From: Sunxiuqinia elliptica
GTDB lineage: Bacteria; Bacteroidota; Bacteroidia; Bacteroidales; Prolixibacteraceae
Assembly (NCBI RefSeq): GCF_900113005.1
Contig: NZ_FONW01000008.1
Location: 1-64,000 of the forward strand
Direction of reading: 5' to 3'
Length of the DNA: 64,000 nt
The position numbers and the translations under genes are program-made. Each line of letters begins with the position of its first letter. Positions within the stretch are counted from its first letter, which is position 1. The notes under the pieces were generated by a model. The model was not told where the DNA came from, did not search any database, and worked only from the letters and a program-made list of their open reading frames with translations. Below are positions 1-9,174 of this stretch, piece after piece.

Positions 1-160
1 GGCAGCATCTTTAAGCCAAGCCATAACCCTTAAGGGTAGTCAATCGCGAATCGGAGTTCGCGACACCAGACTGACAGCCCTCCGATGCAGCTTATCCATC
101 AATCTAGTGAGGGCTTTACTTTGAGTGAAACCCTTACTTGCAAGCAACACATCACTGCCG
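1..160. other. left-edge non-coding stretch with palindromes
   Basis: No gene is recognised here. The stretch holds a perfect 12-bp palindrome (ACCCTTAAGGGT, 26-37) and a 7-bp hairpin with a 6-nt loop (TCGCGAA 44-50 / TTCGCGA 57-63). A plus-strand frame is open from base 2 to a TGA at 122, but the translation resembles nothing I know, so it may be the end of an unseen gene or chance. Confidence 0.4.
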
Positions 161-189
161 AAGACGACGAGATAAACCGTCTTTTTTTT
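161..189 (+). terminator. rho-independent terminator of a gene left of the window
   Basis: A 6-bp stem (AAGACG 161-166 / CGTCTT 178-183) with an 11-nt loop runs into an eight-T tract. It faces the plus strand and probably ends a transcript coming from outside the window. Its T tract overlaps the -33 region of the next promoter. Confidence 0.5.
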
Positions 190-218
190 GATTTGAAATG
201 CTGGCAATTGTACATTTG
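187..218 (+). promoter_or_regulatory. Bacteroidota-type promoter for the NarL-type two-component pair
   Basis: TTTG at 187-190 and TACATTTG at 211-218 are separated by 20 bases, an excellent match to the Bacteroidota primary-sigma consensus TTTG-N19-TAnnTTTG. The predicted start of transcription is about 225, some 18 bases before the kinase ATG. Confidence 0.65.
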
Positions 219-242
219 TAAGCAGACATTAAATCTCGGCTT

Positions 243-1202
243 ATGGTTCTTCAAATACTGCTGGTTATTACCATCATCCTGCAATTTTTTGCTGTGGGAG
301 TTGCAATAAAATTAACACGGGTAACGAAATATAACTTCTCATGGATCCTGTTAACCATTGGATTCATCTTTATGGGAATCCGTAGGCTTGTCGAGTTTTT
401 ACCCTTTATTAGTGACTTTGAACCCCAGGATTTAGGGGAAGTTTTTGTGTGGTTTGGAGTGGTTATTTCGGTTTCATTCGCCATTGGGGTATTCATGATT
501 CAACGCATATTCAAGTACATGAAACGCGTGGAAGATTCCCGCCGACTGACAGAGAAAATGTTTCTGAACGCCATCATTCAAACGGAAGAAAAAGAGCGTA
601 AACGATTTGCCAAGGACTTGCATGACGGACTCGGACCTTTGCTCTCAACCGTTAAGATGTCGGTCTCATCGCTGGCTCAGCTCGAACACGATAAAGCATC
701 GCAAGAGATTGTTGCCAATACTGAAATGGTCATTAATGAAGCCATCAAATCCTTAAAAGAAATTTCGGACAATTTAAGCCCACATGTCTTGAATAATTTT
801 GGTTTATTGCGGGCATTGCGCAACTTTACCAACAAAATCAATGCGACAAAAGCAATCCGGATTCAACTCAAATCAAACTTAGCCGATGAGCGGTTTAGCA
901 ATAATATTGAAGTAGTTTTATACCGGGTCGTGTGCGAGCTGATCAATAATACCATTAAGCATGCTTCGGCCAAAAACATAAGCATTGACTTACAACACCA
1001 GGAAGGCGTTTTAAGCATTGACTACCGGGATAACGGGAAAGGTTTTAATAAAGAAAAGCTGGAAGAGTTACCCATGATGGGCGGCATGGGATTTTCGAAC
1101 ATCTATTCGCGAATCAATTCGTTGAAAGGAGATATTCAAATTGAAAGTGAACCCAAGAAAGGGACACACGTTTACATTCAAGTAAATACTGAAAATGAAT
1201 AA
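243..1202 (+). CDS. NarL/DegS-type sensor histidine kinase
   Basis: This 319-aa membrane kinase senses an unknown signal and phosphorylates the response regulator encoded next to it. Three hydrophobic segments (about 2-24, 33-50, 66-88) anchor it, with no sizeable extracytoplasmic sensor domain. A HisKA_3 dimerisation domain follows, with the phospho-accepting His at about 127 in KDLHDGLGP, then an HATPase_c domain with an N box (ELINNTIKHA) and G box (DNGKGF, MGGMGF). The ATG at 243 lies just behind a strong promoter. Its stop overlaps the regulator start by 8 bases (ATGAATAA), so translation is probably coupled. The input signal cannot be read from the sequence. Confidence 0.9.
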   Translation: MVLQILLVITIILQFFAVGVAIKLTRVTKYNFSWILLTIGFIFMGIRRLVEFLPFISDFEPQDLGEVFVWFGVVISVSFAIGVFMIQRIFKYMKRVEDSRRLTEKMFLNAIIQTEEKERKRFAKDLHDGLGPLLSTVKMSVSSLAQLEHDKASQEIVANTEMVINEAIKSLKEISDNLSPHVLNNFGLLRALRNFTNKINATKAIRIQLKSNLADERFSNNIEVVLYRVVCELINNTIKHASAKNISIDLQHQEGVLSIDYRDNGKGFNKEKLEELPMMGGMGFSNIYSRINSLKGDIQIESEPKKGTHVYIQVNTENE

Positions 1203-1845
1203 CAGACAATATCAAATTATACTGGTCGATGACCACACCCTATTTCGTAACGGGCTTCGGATTTTACTGAATAATCAGCAGGAATATACCATTTGTGCCG
1301 AAGCAGCCAATGGCGAAGAGTTTCTGGAACTACTCGATAAGCAAAGACCAGACTTGGTGTTACTGGATATTGATATGCCTGTTATGGACGGTATTGAAGC
1401 GGCTAACCGGGCATTGAAGAAGTACCCGGAATTGAAGATCATTACCCTGTCGATGTACGGCGAAGAGGACTATTATTACAAAATGGTGGATGCCGGCGTC
1501 AAAGGCTTTTTATTAAAGAACTCGGATATCAACGAAGTCAAAGCAGCCATGCAAACTGTTTTGGAGGGCGGAAGCTATTTTTCATCGGAATTGCTACAAA
1601 ACTTGGTGAGCAGCTTAAGATCGAAATCGCAACAGCACGAAAAACAGAATGTTTTATCAGAAAGAGAAACCGAAATTCTCATTTTGATTTGTCAGGGCTT
1701 CTCCAACCAGGAAATTGCCGACCAACTATTCATCTCAAAACGGACCGTGGATAAACATCGCTCGAATATTCTTGAAAAGAGCGAAAGCAAAAATACCGCT
1801 CAATTGGTGATGTATGCCATCAAAAACCAATTGGTCGAAATCTAA
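1195..1845 (+). CDS. NarL/FixJ-family response regulator
   Basis: A 216-aa DNA-binding regulator, the cognate partner of the kinase it overlaps. The N-terminal receiver domain (about 6-122) has the acidic pair VDD at 11-13, the phospho-accepting Asp58 in LLDIDMP, and the conserved Lys in the LLKNSD region. The C-terminal LuxR-type helix-turn-helix (about 153-212) contains LSERETEIL and SNQEIADQLFISKRTVDKHR, typical of this family. The genes controlled are unknown; no binding site is obvious in the window. Confidence 0.92.
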   Translation: MNNRQYQIILVDDHTLFRNGLRILLNNQQEYTICAEAANGEEFLELLDKQRPDLVLLDIDMPVMDGIEAANRALKKYPELKIITLSMYGEEDYYYKMVDAGVKGFLLKNSDINEVKAAMQTVLEGGSYFSSELLQNLVSSLRSKSQQHEKQNVLSERETEILILICQGFSNQEIADQLFISKRTVDKHRSNILEKSESKNTAQLVMYAIKNQLVEI

Positions 1846-1861
1846 GACGAAAATTACCTCT

Positions 1862-1918
1862 CCCTCGTCTTAGCATCAGCGGTGACGAGGGGTAAAGCGA
1901 TAGGTCGTTTGTAACGAC
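1862..1918. other. two hairpins after the two-component operon
   Basis: An 8-bp inverted repeat (CCCTCGTC 1862-1869 / GACGAGGG 1884-1891) is followed by a 6-bp stem with a 3-nt loop (GTCGTT 1904-1909 / AACGAC 1913-1918). Neither has a T tract. They may protect the transcript 3' end or be a small interspersed repeat. Confidence 0.3.
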
Positions 1919-1924
1919 TATTAA

Positions 1925-1954
1925 AAAGCCTGGATGAAAATGCAAACAGGCTTT
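1925..1954. terminator. bidirectional terminator between convergent genes
   Basis: Perfect 8-bp stem AAAGCCTG (1925-1932) / CAGGCTTT (1947-1954) with A- and T-rich flanks, located between the convergent response-regulator and fructosamine-kinase genes, so it can serve both strands. Confidence 0.55.
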
Positions 1955-1979
1955 GCAGGTTTGCCACCAAACTATCCTT

Positions 1980-2861
1980 CTACAAATACCGTTGAGCTAC
2001 GCGAAGGGCTTGATTTCCGTAGGATCCACCAAACAGGTAATAGTGATTCAGAATATGGTAAAGTTGGTAAAGCTGCACACGTTCTTCCCATCCCGGGGCC
2101 AGTGGGTATTCGTTTTGATAAGCTTTCCAGGTCGTCGTTGAAAAACCGCCAAACATGGTCATCATGGAAAGTTCCATTTCCCGGTCGGCATAATAAGCTG
2201 CCGGATCAATCAAGGCCGGACCATGGGTGGTGTACAGATAGTTTCCCGACCACAAATCTCCATGAATCAAGGCTGGTTTCGAGTCGGAGGGAATCAACAC
2301 AGGCAATCGCTCAACCAGCTTCAGGTAAGTGTTCTTTTCAGCCACAGAGAGTGAACGAACCTGCTCTATCTTTTCAATCAAAAACAAGATACGCTGATGG
2401 CCAAAGAACTCAATCCAATCCGTATTCCAACGGTTGTTTTGCAAGGTGGCTCCGCAATAGTTAGCCTGCTGAAATCCGAAAGCAGCAGCCGTCTTTTGAT
2501 GCAACTGGGCCAAGCCAATCCCCAGGCGTTCGTCTTCCGCAGCTGTATGTCCCTCTTCCAGGTTTTCCAAAAGCAAATAGCCCGGAAGTTCATTGGCTTC
2601 GCTGGCCAAAATAACCTTGGGAATCGTTAGCTCCGATTGATCTGCTTCTCCCAACTCCTGAAGCGATTCTGCTTCGCGAATAAACAAATCATCAGGCGTT
2701 GAGCTGTTCCATTTCAGAAAGTAGCTTCCTTGATTGGTTTCAAGTTTCAGGCTATGACTGATGCAGCCCCCACCAACAGCAGACTTACGGCTTATCTGAA
2801 GTTCTGCTCCAAACTTCTCGGCGTAATCACGACTTATTTGACTGAGCAATTGTTCTTCCAT
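1980..2861 (-). CDS. fructosamine kinase family protein
   Basis: Cytosolic 293-aa kinase of the fructosamine/ketosamine-3-kinase family (APH-like fold). Family members phosphorylate sugar adducts on amines and so help to deglycate proteins or metabolites. Visible are a glycine-rich loop (AVGGGCISHS, about 28-37), an ATP-binding Lys (FLKWN, about 50), the catalytic loop HGDLWSGN (about 200-207), the Mg-binding Asp in LIDPA (about 219), and YYADREMEL. I chose the ATG at 2861 because an upstream in-frame ATG at 2915 would lie in the terminator of the preceding gene, and because family members are close to 290 aa. The substrate of bacterial members is generally untested. Confidence 0.85.
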   Translation of the reverse strand: MEEQLLSQISRDYAEKFGAELQISRKSAVGGGCISHSLKLETNQGSYFLKWNSSTPDDLFIREAESLQELGEADQSELTIPKVILASEANELPGYLLLENLEEGHTAAEDERLGIGLAQLHQKTAAAFGFQQANYCGATLQNNRWNTDWIEFFGHQRILFLIEKIEQVRSLSVAEKNTYLKLVERLPVLIPSDSKPALIHGDLWSGNYLYTTHGPALIDPAAYYADREMELSMMTMFGGFSTTTWKAYQNEYPLAPGWEERVQLYQLYHILNHYYLFGGSYGNQALRVAQRYL

Positions 2862-2880
2862 AGCAACAAATTTCAGCATA

Positions 2881-2928
2881 ATAAAAAAAAGTAGCAAACC
2901 CGCATTTTCATGCACGATTTGCTACTTT
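2881..2928 (-). terminator. rho-independent terminator of the DUF5606 gene
   Basis: Perfect 11-bp stem (AAAGTAGCAAA 2888-2898 / TTTGCTACTTT 2918-2928). Read on the minus strand it is followed by a run of T. It sits 26 bases after the DUF5606 stop codon. Confidence 0.75.
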
Positions 2929-2954
2929 CTATATGCTTTAAAAGAAACCGAGAA

Positions 2955-3383
2955 TTAGGCTTCCTCTTCTTCGCTTGCTTGATCTTCCGTGTTATTTTCG
3001 TCTTCTTCAAAGTTCAGCAAGTCTTTTCCTTGAAGGAGGTTATACCACTGAATAACTTTCTTCATATCAGACACATAAACACGATCTTCGTCGTATTCCG
3101 GAAGCACTTCTCCAAAATAAGCTTTCAGCTCTTCACCAGAACCTTTTTTGGCTACTTCTCCCCCGTCTTCTTTCTCACTAATGTTTTTGAATACTTCTTT
3201 CAAAGCAACTTCGCCAGTTTCTGTGAAAATTGCGATGTCCTCCAGTGCACTGATTTTAGAAGTGGAATACGCTGGCATGCGCTTGCCGGTAATCAATGAC
3301 TCAACGATAATGCTATTCTTTGCTTCTGCAACCAGTTTAAAAAGTCCTGGCTGGCCTGCTATCGACATAATTCCCTTTAACAT
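2955..3383 (-). CDS. DUF5606 family protein
   Basis: A 142-aa protein matching the Bacteroidota-specific DUF5606 family; the start MLKGIMSIAGQPGLF is characteristic. The N-terminal half looks like a small beta-rich domain (about 1-50), a helical middle follows, and the last 20 residues are strongly acidic. No catalytic motif is visible. It has its own promoter and a strong terminator, so it appears to be transcribed alone. The function is unknown; the start resembles a small nucleic-acid-binding fold, but that is only an impression. Confidence 0.8.
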   Translation of the reverse strand: MLKGIMSIAGQPGLFKLVAEAKNSIIVESLITGKRMPAYSTSKISALEDIAIFTETGEVALKEVFKNISEKEDGGEVAKKGSGEELKAYFGEVLPEYDEDRVYVSDMKKVIQWYNLLQGKDLLNFEEDENNTEDQASEEEEA

Positions 3384-3407
3384 ACAATTTGAATTTTATA
3401 ACCTCGG

Positions 3408-3439
3408 CGAAGATAATATTTTCCGAGAATTAGTTCCAA
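3408..3439 (-). promoter_or_regulatory. probable promoter of the DUF5606 gene
   Basis: On the minus strand, TTG (3437-3439) is followed after 21 bases by TATCTTCG (3408-3415), seven of eight matches to TAnnTTTG, about 25 bases upstream of the start codon. Confidence 0.4.
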
Positions 3440-3484
3440 TATTTTAGAAAATTCCAATGGGTCAGCAACAAATTTATTTGCCGA

Positions 3485-4369
3485 CTACTTCAAAAACTTC
3501 CGGTAATAATCGGACGTTTTCTTATCATCAAACCGATTATAAATGTTTACCAAATAAGTTGCATATTTTGAATCCTGCTCTTGTTCCCAAAGGGTTTTAA
3601 AGTATTCGGCCGACTTCCGAAAATCAGCAGTAACCTCTTTCAATGCCTGAGTTAATTTAATATGCTGAACCCGGGTATGATTCTTTTCATACGCCTTCAT
3701 TTCCTTTTGATAACGGTCTTCGGCCTGGTTATAATACTTAGCGCCTAACCACTCCAAAGCTTTGGTATGATTGGGATTTACATTCAACAAAGCTGAGGCA
3801 ACAGAATCAGCAACTTCTTCATTTTTCAATTGCTTTTGCAAGCTAAAGTACTCTTCCAAATATCGTTCTTCCTGTTGGCTTTCCGCACTCATTGCATTCC
3901 ACAACTCGACTGCTTTTTCCCGAGCGTTAATTTCGGTATAAATTTCAAAAAGCCTGTTCGTCACTTTTTCCTGATCCGCTGTTGGGTAGCTCGCGCGGAA
4001 AAATTCCAAACTCTCTAATTCTTTCGAAAGGTTATTTTCTTGTTTATACAACTCAGCTAAGGCTACATACATCTCTGCATTGTCATAATTTGACGCCTGT
4101 GCTTGCTTTAACCAGTTCAAAGCTAATTCAGTCTTATTGGCTTTAAAGGCCATTTGCCCGGCCTCTGCAAAAAGCTCAGGAGCAATTGGTTCATTGTCCA
4201 ACATTTGCTGATCAAAGTATAATTTCCAGTTTTCTGTTGCCGCTTCATAATTTCCCGCTGCAACAGCCTGTTCTGCAATGTTTCGGTATGATGTTGTTAC
4301 TTTGGGAGCACTACATCCTACAAAAAACAACAGCGCAGCTCCCATTAAATGTCCAAATTTAAATCTCAT
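3485..4369 (-). CDS. TPR-repeat lipoprotein
   Basis: A 294-aa predicted lipoprotein. The signal peptide ends in a lipobox-like FVGC with the lipidated Cys at about 19. The rest is almost entirely helical with tetratricopeptide-like units (for example AALNWLKQ-type helices, ALEWLGAKYYNQAEDRY and AEYFKTLWEQE), typical of protein-protein scaffolds. It is probably anchored in the outer or inner membrane facing the periplasm. It lies downstream of fumarase on the same strand, but the fumarase terminator separates the two. The partner is unknown. Confidence 0.75.
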   Translation of the reverse strand: MRFKFGHLMGAALLFFVGCSAPKVTTSYRNIAEQAVAAGNYEAATENWKLYFDQQMLDNEPIAPELFAEAGQMAFKANKTELALNWLKQAQASNYDNAEMYVALAELYKQENNLSKELESLEFFRASYPTADQEKVTNRLFEIYTEINAREKAVELWNAMSAESQQEERYLEEYFSLQKQLKNEEVADSVASALLNVNPNHTKALEWLGAKYYNQAEDRYQKEMKAYEKNHTRVQHIKLTQALKEVTADFRKSAEYFKTLWEQEQDSKYATYLVNIYNRFDDKKTSDYYRKFLK

Positions 4370-4516
4370 AGTTCCCTTTTTTAAATCTACAGTTTTTGTC
4401 CTTTACAAATCTTGTACCAGTCATTCAAGCCATTCACAATTTGCCTGAAGTTTTTGCGTTACCATTTCCTCCTTTGCAGCCCGGATGAAAAATGCTCATT
4501 TCATAAGAAGCAATAC

Positions 4517-4551
4517 AAAAAGGGCACTCCAAACACTTGGAATGCCCTTTA
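4517..4551 (-). terminator. terminator of the fumarase gene
   Basis: A long stem of about 14 bp formed by AAAGGGCATTCCAAG-like arms around a short loop. On the minus strand the second arm runs into TTTTT. It lies about 45 bases after the fumarase stop codon. Confidence 0.75.
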
Positions 4552-4593
4552 ATAGATCGTATTAGTTATTAAATAACTTCAGTTTCAATCTTT

Positions 4594-6198
4594 TTAAATT
4601 TGTTTGAAAAAGTCGTTTCCTTTATCATCAACAATGATAAAAGCTGGGAAATTTTCTACACGGATTTTACGAATAGCCTCCATGCCTAACTCCTCAAAAT
4701 CGACCACCTCTACCGATTTGATACTACTTTTCGCAAGAATTGCAGCTGGACCACCAATTGATCCCAGGTAGAAACCACCGTATTTTTGACAAGCATCAGT
4801 TACTTGCTGTGAGCGGTTTCCTTTAGCCAGCATAATCATTGAACCACCTAAACTTTGGAACAGATCAACATAAGGGTCCATCCGTCCGGCTGTTGTTGGG
4901 CCAAAACTACCTGAAGCCATTCCATTTGGAGTTTTTGCAGGTCCAGCGTAATAAACCGGGTGTTTTTTGAAGTATTCAGGCATTTCTTGCCCCTCATCAA
5001 CCATTTGCTTCAAGCGGGCATGAGCCATATCGCGAGCGACAATCAAGGTCCCTTTCAAGTTCAAACGTGTTTTGATTGGGTATTTGCTCAACTCAGCCAA
5101 CACTTCTTCCATTGGGCGATCCAAATCAATATCCACTGCAGGAGCTAATTCAGGAGCTTGTTCTGGTAAATATTTAGCTGGATTCTTTTCCAGTTCTTCT
5201 ACAAAAATACCTTCTTCAGTAATTTTTGCTTTAATGTTACGGTCAGCACTACAGCTAACGCCCAATCCTACCGGACAAGATGCTGCGTGACGTGGTAAAC
5301 GAATAACGCGAACATCGTGCACAAAGTACTTACCTCCGAACTGAGCACCCACTTCGCTTTCCTGGCAAATCTTTTGCACCTTGGCTTCCCACTCCAAATC
5401 ACGGAATGCCTGACCACCTTCATTACCTTCAGTTGGCAGGTGATCGTAATAACCAGCAGATGCTTTCTTAACTGTTGCCAAAGTTGCTTCGGCAGAAGTT
5501 CCACCAATCACCAATGCTAAGTGATAAGGAGGACATGCTGAGGTTCCAAGATCTTTAATCTTTTCCTTGACAAAGCTGGTCAGGTTCTCTTCGTTCAACA
5601 AGGATTTTGTTTGCTGATAAAGGAAGGTCTTATTACCTGAACCACCACCTTTGGTAATGAAAAGGAATTCATATTTATTCCCTTGCTCAGCATAGATATC
5701 AACTTGTGCAGGCAGGTTATTTCCGGTATTCTTTTCTTCGAACATCGAAAATGGAACCACCTGAGAGTAGCGCAAGTTTCGTTCCTGGTAGGTATTAAAA
5801 ATTCCCCGAGAAAGGAAATCTGCATCTTCAGCTCCTGTATATACGTTTTCACCTTTTTTCCCGAGAACAATAGCCGTTCCGGTATCCTGGCAGGTTGGAA
5901 GTTCGCCTTCAGCTGAAACCACTTGGTTCATCAGCATGGTATGCGCAACAAAACGGTCGTTATCTGATGCTTCTTCGTCACCCAAAATATTCTGAAGTTT
6001 TTCCAGGTGTGTTGGACGCAAATAAAAGGAAACATCTGCAAAAGCTTCTTTTGCCAAGTATTCCAATCCTTTAGGATCTACTTTAAGGATTTTACGGCCA
6101 TCAACTTCAACAGTTGACACATAGTCCTTGGTCAATATACGGTAAGGAGTGGTATCTTTTAGAATTGGAAACGGTTTTTGATACTTAAATTCAGACAT
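4594..6198 (-). CDS. fumA: class I fumarate hydratase (iron-sulfur)
   Basis: A 534-aa enzyme interconverting fumarate and malate in the TCA cycle or the reductive succinate branch. The length and two-domain layout fit class I fumarase: an N-terminal alpha domain with the [4Fe-4S] ligand Cys at about 103 in PTCQDTGTA, further Cys residues in [11 protein letters not shown] and [12 protein letters not shown], and a C-terminal beta domain (about 350-530) with [11 protein letters not shown] and [10 protein letters not shown]. The cluster is oxygen-sensitive, which fits a fermentative or facultative lifestyle. It has its own promoter region and terminator, so it is probably a single-gene unit. Confidence 0.95.
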   Translation of the reverse strand: MSEFKYQKPFPILKDTTPYRILTKDYVSTVEVDGRKILKVDPKGLEYLAKEAFADVSFYLRPTHLEKLQNILGDEEASDNDRFVAHTMLMNQVVSAEGELPTCQDTGTAIVLGKKGENVYTGAEDADFLSRGIFNTYQERNLRYSQVVPFSMFEEKNTGNNLPAQVDIYAEQGNKYEFLFITKGGGSGNKTFLYQQTKSLLNEENLTSFVKEKIKDLGTSACPPYHLALVIGGTSAEATLATVKKASAGYYDHLPTEGNEGGQAFRDLEWEAKVQKICQESEVGAQFGGKYFVHDVRVIRLPRHAASCPVGLGVSCSADRNIKAKITEEGIFVEELEKNPAKYLPEQAPELAPAVDIDLDRPMEEVLAELSKYPIKTRLNLKGTLIVARDMAHARLKQMVDEGQEMPEYFKKHPVYYAGPAKTPNGMASGSFGPTTAGRMDPYVDLFQSLGGSMIMLAKGNRSQQVTDACQKYGGFYLGSIGGPAAILAKSSIKSVEVVDFEELGMEAIRKIRVENFPAFIIVDDKGNDFFKQI

Positions 6199-6279
6199 AA
6201 CTTACGCTATTCAAAAGATTATTAATTATTTGGTTCTATGTATTATCCCTTTTTGTAAAAGGTCAATTTCAAAGGGTAA

Positions 6280-6287
6280 CAAAGATA
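6280..6287 (-). promoter_or_regulatory. -7 element upstream of fumarase
   Basis: TATCTTTG on the minus strand is a perfect TAnnTTTG match about 82 bases upstream of the fumarase ATG. No clear -33 element was seen at the right distance. Confidence 0.4.
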
Positions 6288-6366
6288 ACACATTCGGATG
6301 AACGAGGGGCGAATATCCACCCCATTTTTACCGATATTCGAATTTCTTCAGATTCTGGTTTGGATT

Positions 6367-7191
6367 CTATCTGCTTAAAACTTCTCGCAAATAAGCAGCC
6401 ACAAGCTCATCATAAGCAAGCATTAGCTCGCGTAAAGGTTTATGATCAACATTAAAGGAGTGCTTTCCTATTTTGGCTACAGGGAGAATTTTAGGCGAAG
6501 TGCCGGTAAAGAAAACCGCATCAAAATCAGCTATCGATTCACAGTCGATTTCCTTCTCAAAACATGAGTACCCTAACTCATGCAAGCAGGCCATCACTTT
6601 TTCACGGGTAATCCCACTTAAAACATGCTTCGCTGGCGAAGTATAAAACTCCTTCCCTCTCACCAGAAAGACATTGGTACGACTACCTTCCAGCACTTGA
6701 TTAAGCGAATTCACTAAAATGGCATCATATAAACCATTTTCCTGAATAAACTGATTAGCCTTATTTCGAAGGTTTTCCTGAACAATTTTCACCTGAGGTT
6801 CCAAACGTTCTGCTTTTAAAAAAGCAGCTTTTACACCATGCTTATAGTCATCCGCTGATGGATAACTGTGCGGGATGAAATAAAAATAAACGACTTGTGT
6901 CCCGTTATGGTATTGCAGCAAAATCTTGACATTTCCTTCTTGACAATTATTTGCCTCAATCAACTGTTGAAGGTCTGATCGAAACTCTCTTTCTGAAATA
7001 TTCAGCTGAATTCCAGCTAATTTTGAAGAAAATTTCAGCCGATTAAAATGCTCTTGGCAAAACAAACAAGCAGCGTCGACAATTCGTACAACTTCGTAAA
7101 TGAGAAGGCTTTCAGCGGGTATTTTCGTTTCTTCTGAAGCAGAGATCAACTGATGATCTTGTATCAAAAATGCTCCTTGAGGATCTAACAT
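6367..7191 (-). CDS. class IV PLP-dependent aminotransferase
   Basis: A 274-aa protein of the branched-chain aminotransferase / 4-amino-4-deoxychorismate lyase fold. The hallmark EGSRTNVFLV near 170 binds the PLP phosphate, and SGITREKVMA and FFTGTSPKILPV are typical of the C-terminal half. It is shorter than usual IlvE enzymes (about 300-360 aa), which leans towards an aminodeoxychorismate-lyase-like or D-amino-acid aminotransferase-like role. The substrate cannot be decided from the sequence. It is transcribed divergently from the histidine kinase gene that begins 119 bases away. Confidence 0.8.
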   Translation of the reverse strand: MLDPQGAFLIQDHQLISASEETKIPAESLLIYEVVRIVDAACLFCQEHFNRLKFSSKLAGIQLNISEREFRSDLQQLIEANNCQEGNVKILLQYHNGTQVVYFYFIPHSYPSADDYKHGVKAAFLKAERLEPQVKIVQENLRNKANQFIQENGLYDAILVNSLNQVLEGSRTNVFLVRGKEFYTSPAKHVLSGITREKVMACLHELGYSCFEKEIDCESIADFDAVFFTGTSPKILPVAKIGKHSFNVDHKPLRELMLAYDELVAAYLREVLSR

Positions 7192-7309
7192 GCTTTGAAT
7201 CTTTATTTAAAGGCCATAAATTTAAGGTGGAACTCGGTAGAATAAAAGCATAAATCTTATTTATTAAATGCTTTTTACCAATTATTAATGTTTTTGCAAA
7301 AAAACAGGT

Positions 7310-8269
7310 ATGGAACGGTATTTTGCTCTAAAAATTGCAGTAGCTTATTTCATCTTGGGCTTTCTATGGATTCTGTTTTCAGATTACTTGCTGACGTTTT
7401 TCATTGTCGATTTAGATATGCTTACCAAATGGCAAAATTACAAGGGATGGTTTTACATTGCCGTGACTGCCTTGATGCTCTATTGGTTAATCAGACGGCA
7501 AATGAAAAGAAAAAACAGGTTACTCGATGAGCTGGAAGCAGCCCGTTTAAAAGCAGAAGAATCAGACCGTTTGAAAACAGCCTTCCTTTCGAACATGTCG
7601 CATGAAATCCGCACCCCGCTTAACGGAATCTTGGGATTCAGTAATTTAATTTCGGAAGAAGATGTTCCGGTAGAACAAAAACAACTCTACCTAAAACAAA
7701 TTAACAGCAACGGGAAACTACTGCTCAAAATCATCAACGACATTATTGAAGTTTCTAAAATTCAAGAAGATCAATTGGCTATTAGCTATGAACAAGTCGA
7801 TCTCTCCTTAATGCTTGATAATTTTATCAAGGCTTATACGCTAAACGGAAATGTCTTTAAAAAGAAAGGACTTGAACTTCGTGTCTTGAATCGACTGGAA
7901 TCAGAGTCTTTGATCATTGAAACAGATCCTTCCCGACTCCTGCAAGTGTTGGTCAACCTCATGGATAATGCAATTAAATATACTGCTGAAGGGTGGATTG
8001 CCATTGGCTACCGGCTCGAGAATTCGGAAGTGCAAATCTGGATTGAAGATACCGGCTCGGGAATTGCTCCCGAAAATCAGGAAATCATTTTTGAACGTTT
8101 TAAACAGACCTCCACCTCAAAAAAGACCGGAGCGGGCTTTGGCCTGGGCTTATCCATCAGTAAAGGAATTGTAGAAGCGCTGCATGGTACGATTGAATTG
8201 GAATCGGCTCCTGGAAGAGGAAGCCGTTTCTTAATTAAGCTGCCGACTAAAACTGCCCTCCAGACATAA
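7310..8269 (+). CDS. HisKA-type sensor histidine kinase
   Basis: A 319-aa membrane kinase. Two hydrophobic segments (about 8-33 and 46-62) enclose only a short loop, so no large sensor domain is present. A coiled-coil linker (about 66-92) leads to HisKA with the phospho-accepting His98 in SNMSHEIRTPLNG, then HATPase_c with NLMDNAIKYT, DTGSGIAPE and GFGLGLSI. It resembles the kinase core of hybrid kinases but has no receiver. The last 23 bases overlap the end of the opposite-strand LytTR regulator; LytTR regulators normally pair with another kinase class, so its partner is uncertain. Confidence 0.9.
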   Translation: MERYFALKIAVAYFILGFLWILFSDYLLTFFIVDLDMLTKWQNYKGWFYIAVTALMLYWLIRRQMKRKNRLLDELEAARLKAEESDRLKTAFLSNMSHEIRTPLNGILGFSNLISEEDVPVEQKQLYLKQINSNGKLLLKIINDIIEVSKIQEDQLAISYEQVDLSLMLDNFIKAYTLNGNVFKKKGLELRVLNRLESESLIIETDPSRLLQVLVNLMDNAIKYTAEGWIAIGYRLENSEVQIWIEDTGSGIAPENQEIIFERFKQTSTSKKTGAGFGLGLSISKGIVEALHGTIELESAPGRGSRFLIKLPTKTALQT

Positions 8270-8966
8270 TCCCCTCAAAATTCAGAACATTCATTACCGT
8301 ATTCTTATAACTTCTCCCAATCGGTAAATCCGTTCCGTTAATTTCTACATTGCTCGAAGTATAGGCTTGTACCTTTGTTAAAGAAATGAGGTAGGACTTA
8401 TGAATCCGAAGAAAAAAGCGAGAAGGAAGTTTCTCTTCAATCTGGCTCATTCCCATTTTGGTGACGATCTTCCGATTCTGGGTATGAATTTGAATATACT
8501 CTCCCAGCCCTTCTACATATTGAATTTCGCACAATGGAATTTTAACCACCTTTTTATTTTCGCGCACAAACAAACATGGCACTCCAGCATTAAAATCAAG
8601 CTGGAAAGAACTGGTTAAATGTTGGAATTTATGAACTGCCCGCATAAATCGTTCAAACGTAATTGGCTTAAGCAAAAAGTCAACAACATCCATCTCAAAA
8701 CACTCCCAGGCATACTCTCGGTGTGCGGAGGTTACAATTACATGCGGAGGACTAGCTAACGATTTCAGGAAATCAATTCCTGAAGTTAAGGGCAGATGGA
8801 CATCCAGAAATATCAAGTCGATAGGAACTTCGCTCAATACCTGAGCAGCATGCTCTGTATCCATACATTGAGCGACAACATTCAATGTTTCAAATTTCTG
8901 CGTATGCCGATAAGTTATATTACGTGCCAAAGGGTCATCATCCAAAATCAGACACCTGGTTTTCAT
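8247..8966 (-). CDS. LytTR-family response regulator
   Basis: A 239-aa regulator. The receiver domain (about 1-118) has ILDDDP near the N-terminus and the phospho-accepting Asp in IFLDVHLP. The C-terminal LytTR DNA-binding domain (about 135-235) shows IQYVEGLGEYIQIHT, RIHKSYLIS and LPIGRSYK, all typical. I chose the ATG at 8966 because MKTRCLILDDDP is the usual receiver beginning; an in-frame ATG 57 bases upstream adds a non-conserved basic tail. No LytS-type kinase lies beside it. It overlaps the convergent kinase gene tail to tail. Confidence 0.88.
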   Translation of the reverse strand: MKTRCLILDDDPLARNITYRHTQKFETLNVVAQCMDTEHAAQVLSEVPIDLIFLDVHLPLTSGIDFLKSLASPPHVIVTSAHREYAWECFEMDVVDFLLKPITFERFMRAVHKFQHLTSSFQLDFNAGVPCLFVRENKKVVKIPLCEIQYVEGLGEYIQIHTQNRKIVTKMGMSQIEEKLPSRFFLRIHKSYLISLTKVQAYTSSNVEINGTDLPIGRSYKNTVMNVLNFEGIMSGGQF

Positions 8967-9174
8967 GCTTTTGTCTTTAAGGCTATTAAGAATTCTAGTA
9001 AGTCGTTTTCTTTCATTGGGCATTTTTCAATTTTGACAAAATGCCAAAAAGAAATCCAATGTTTCACTATTAAAAGACTATTAGCTCTTAAAAATGTTAC
9101 ACTTTTTTAGAAAAAAATGACATTAAGAATACTTTTGCAAACCTGATGTTCTGATTTTGTGAGGAATAGAATTA

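Noticed and set aside
2862-2915. Longer N-terminus of the fructosamine kinase from the ATG at 2915
   Set aside because: It would run through the terminator of the preceding gene and adds residues not seen in the family.
9130-9137. Plus-strand TACTTTTG promoter-like box before ridA
   Set aside because: No plus-strand gene follows for more than 500 bases, only the antisense of ridA. Probably chance in AT-rich sequence; an antisense RNA cannot be excluded.
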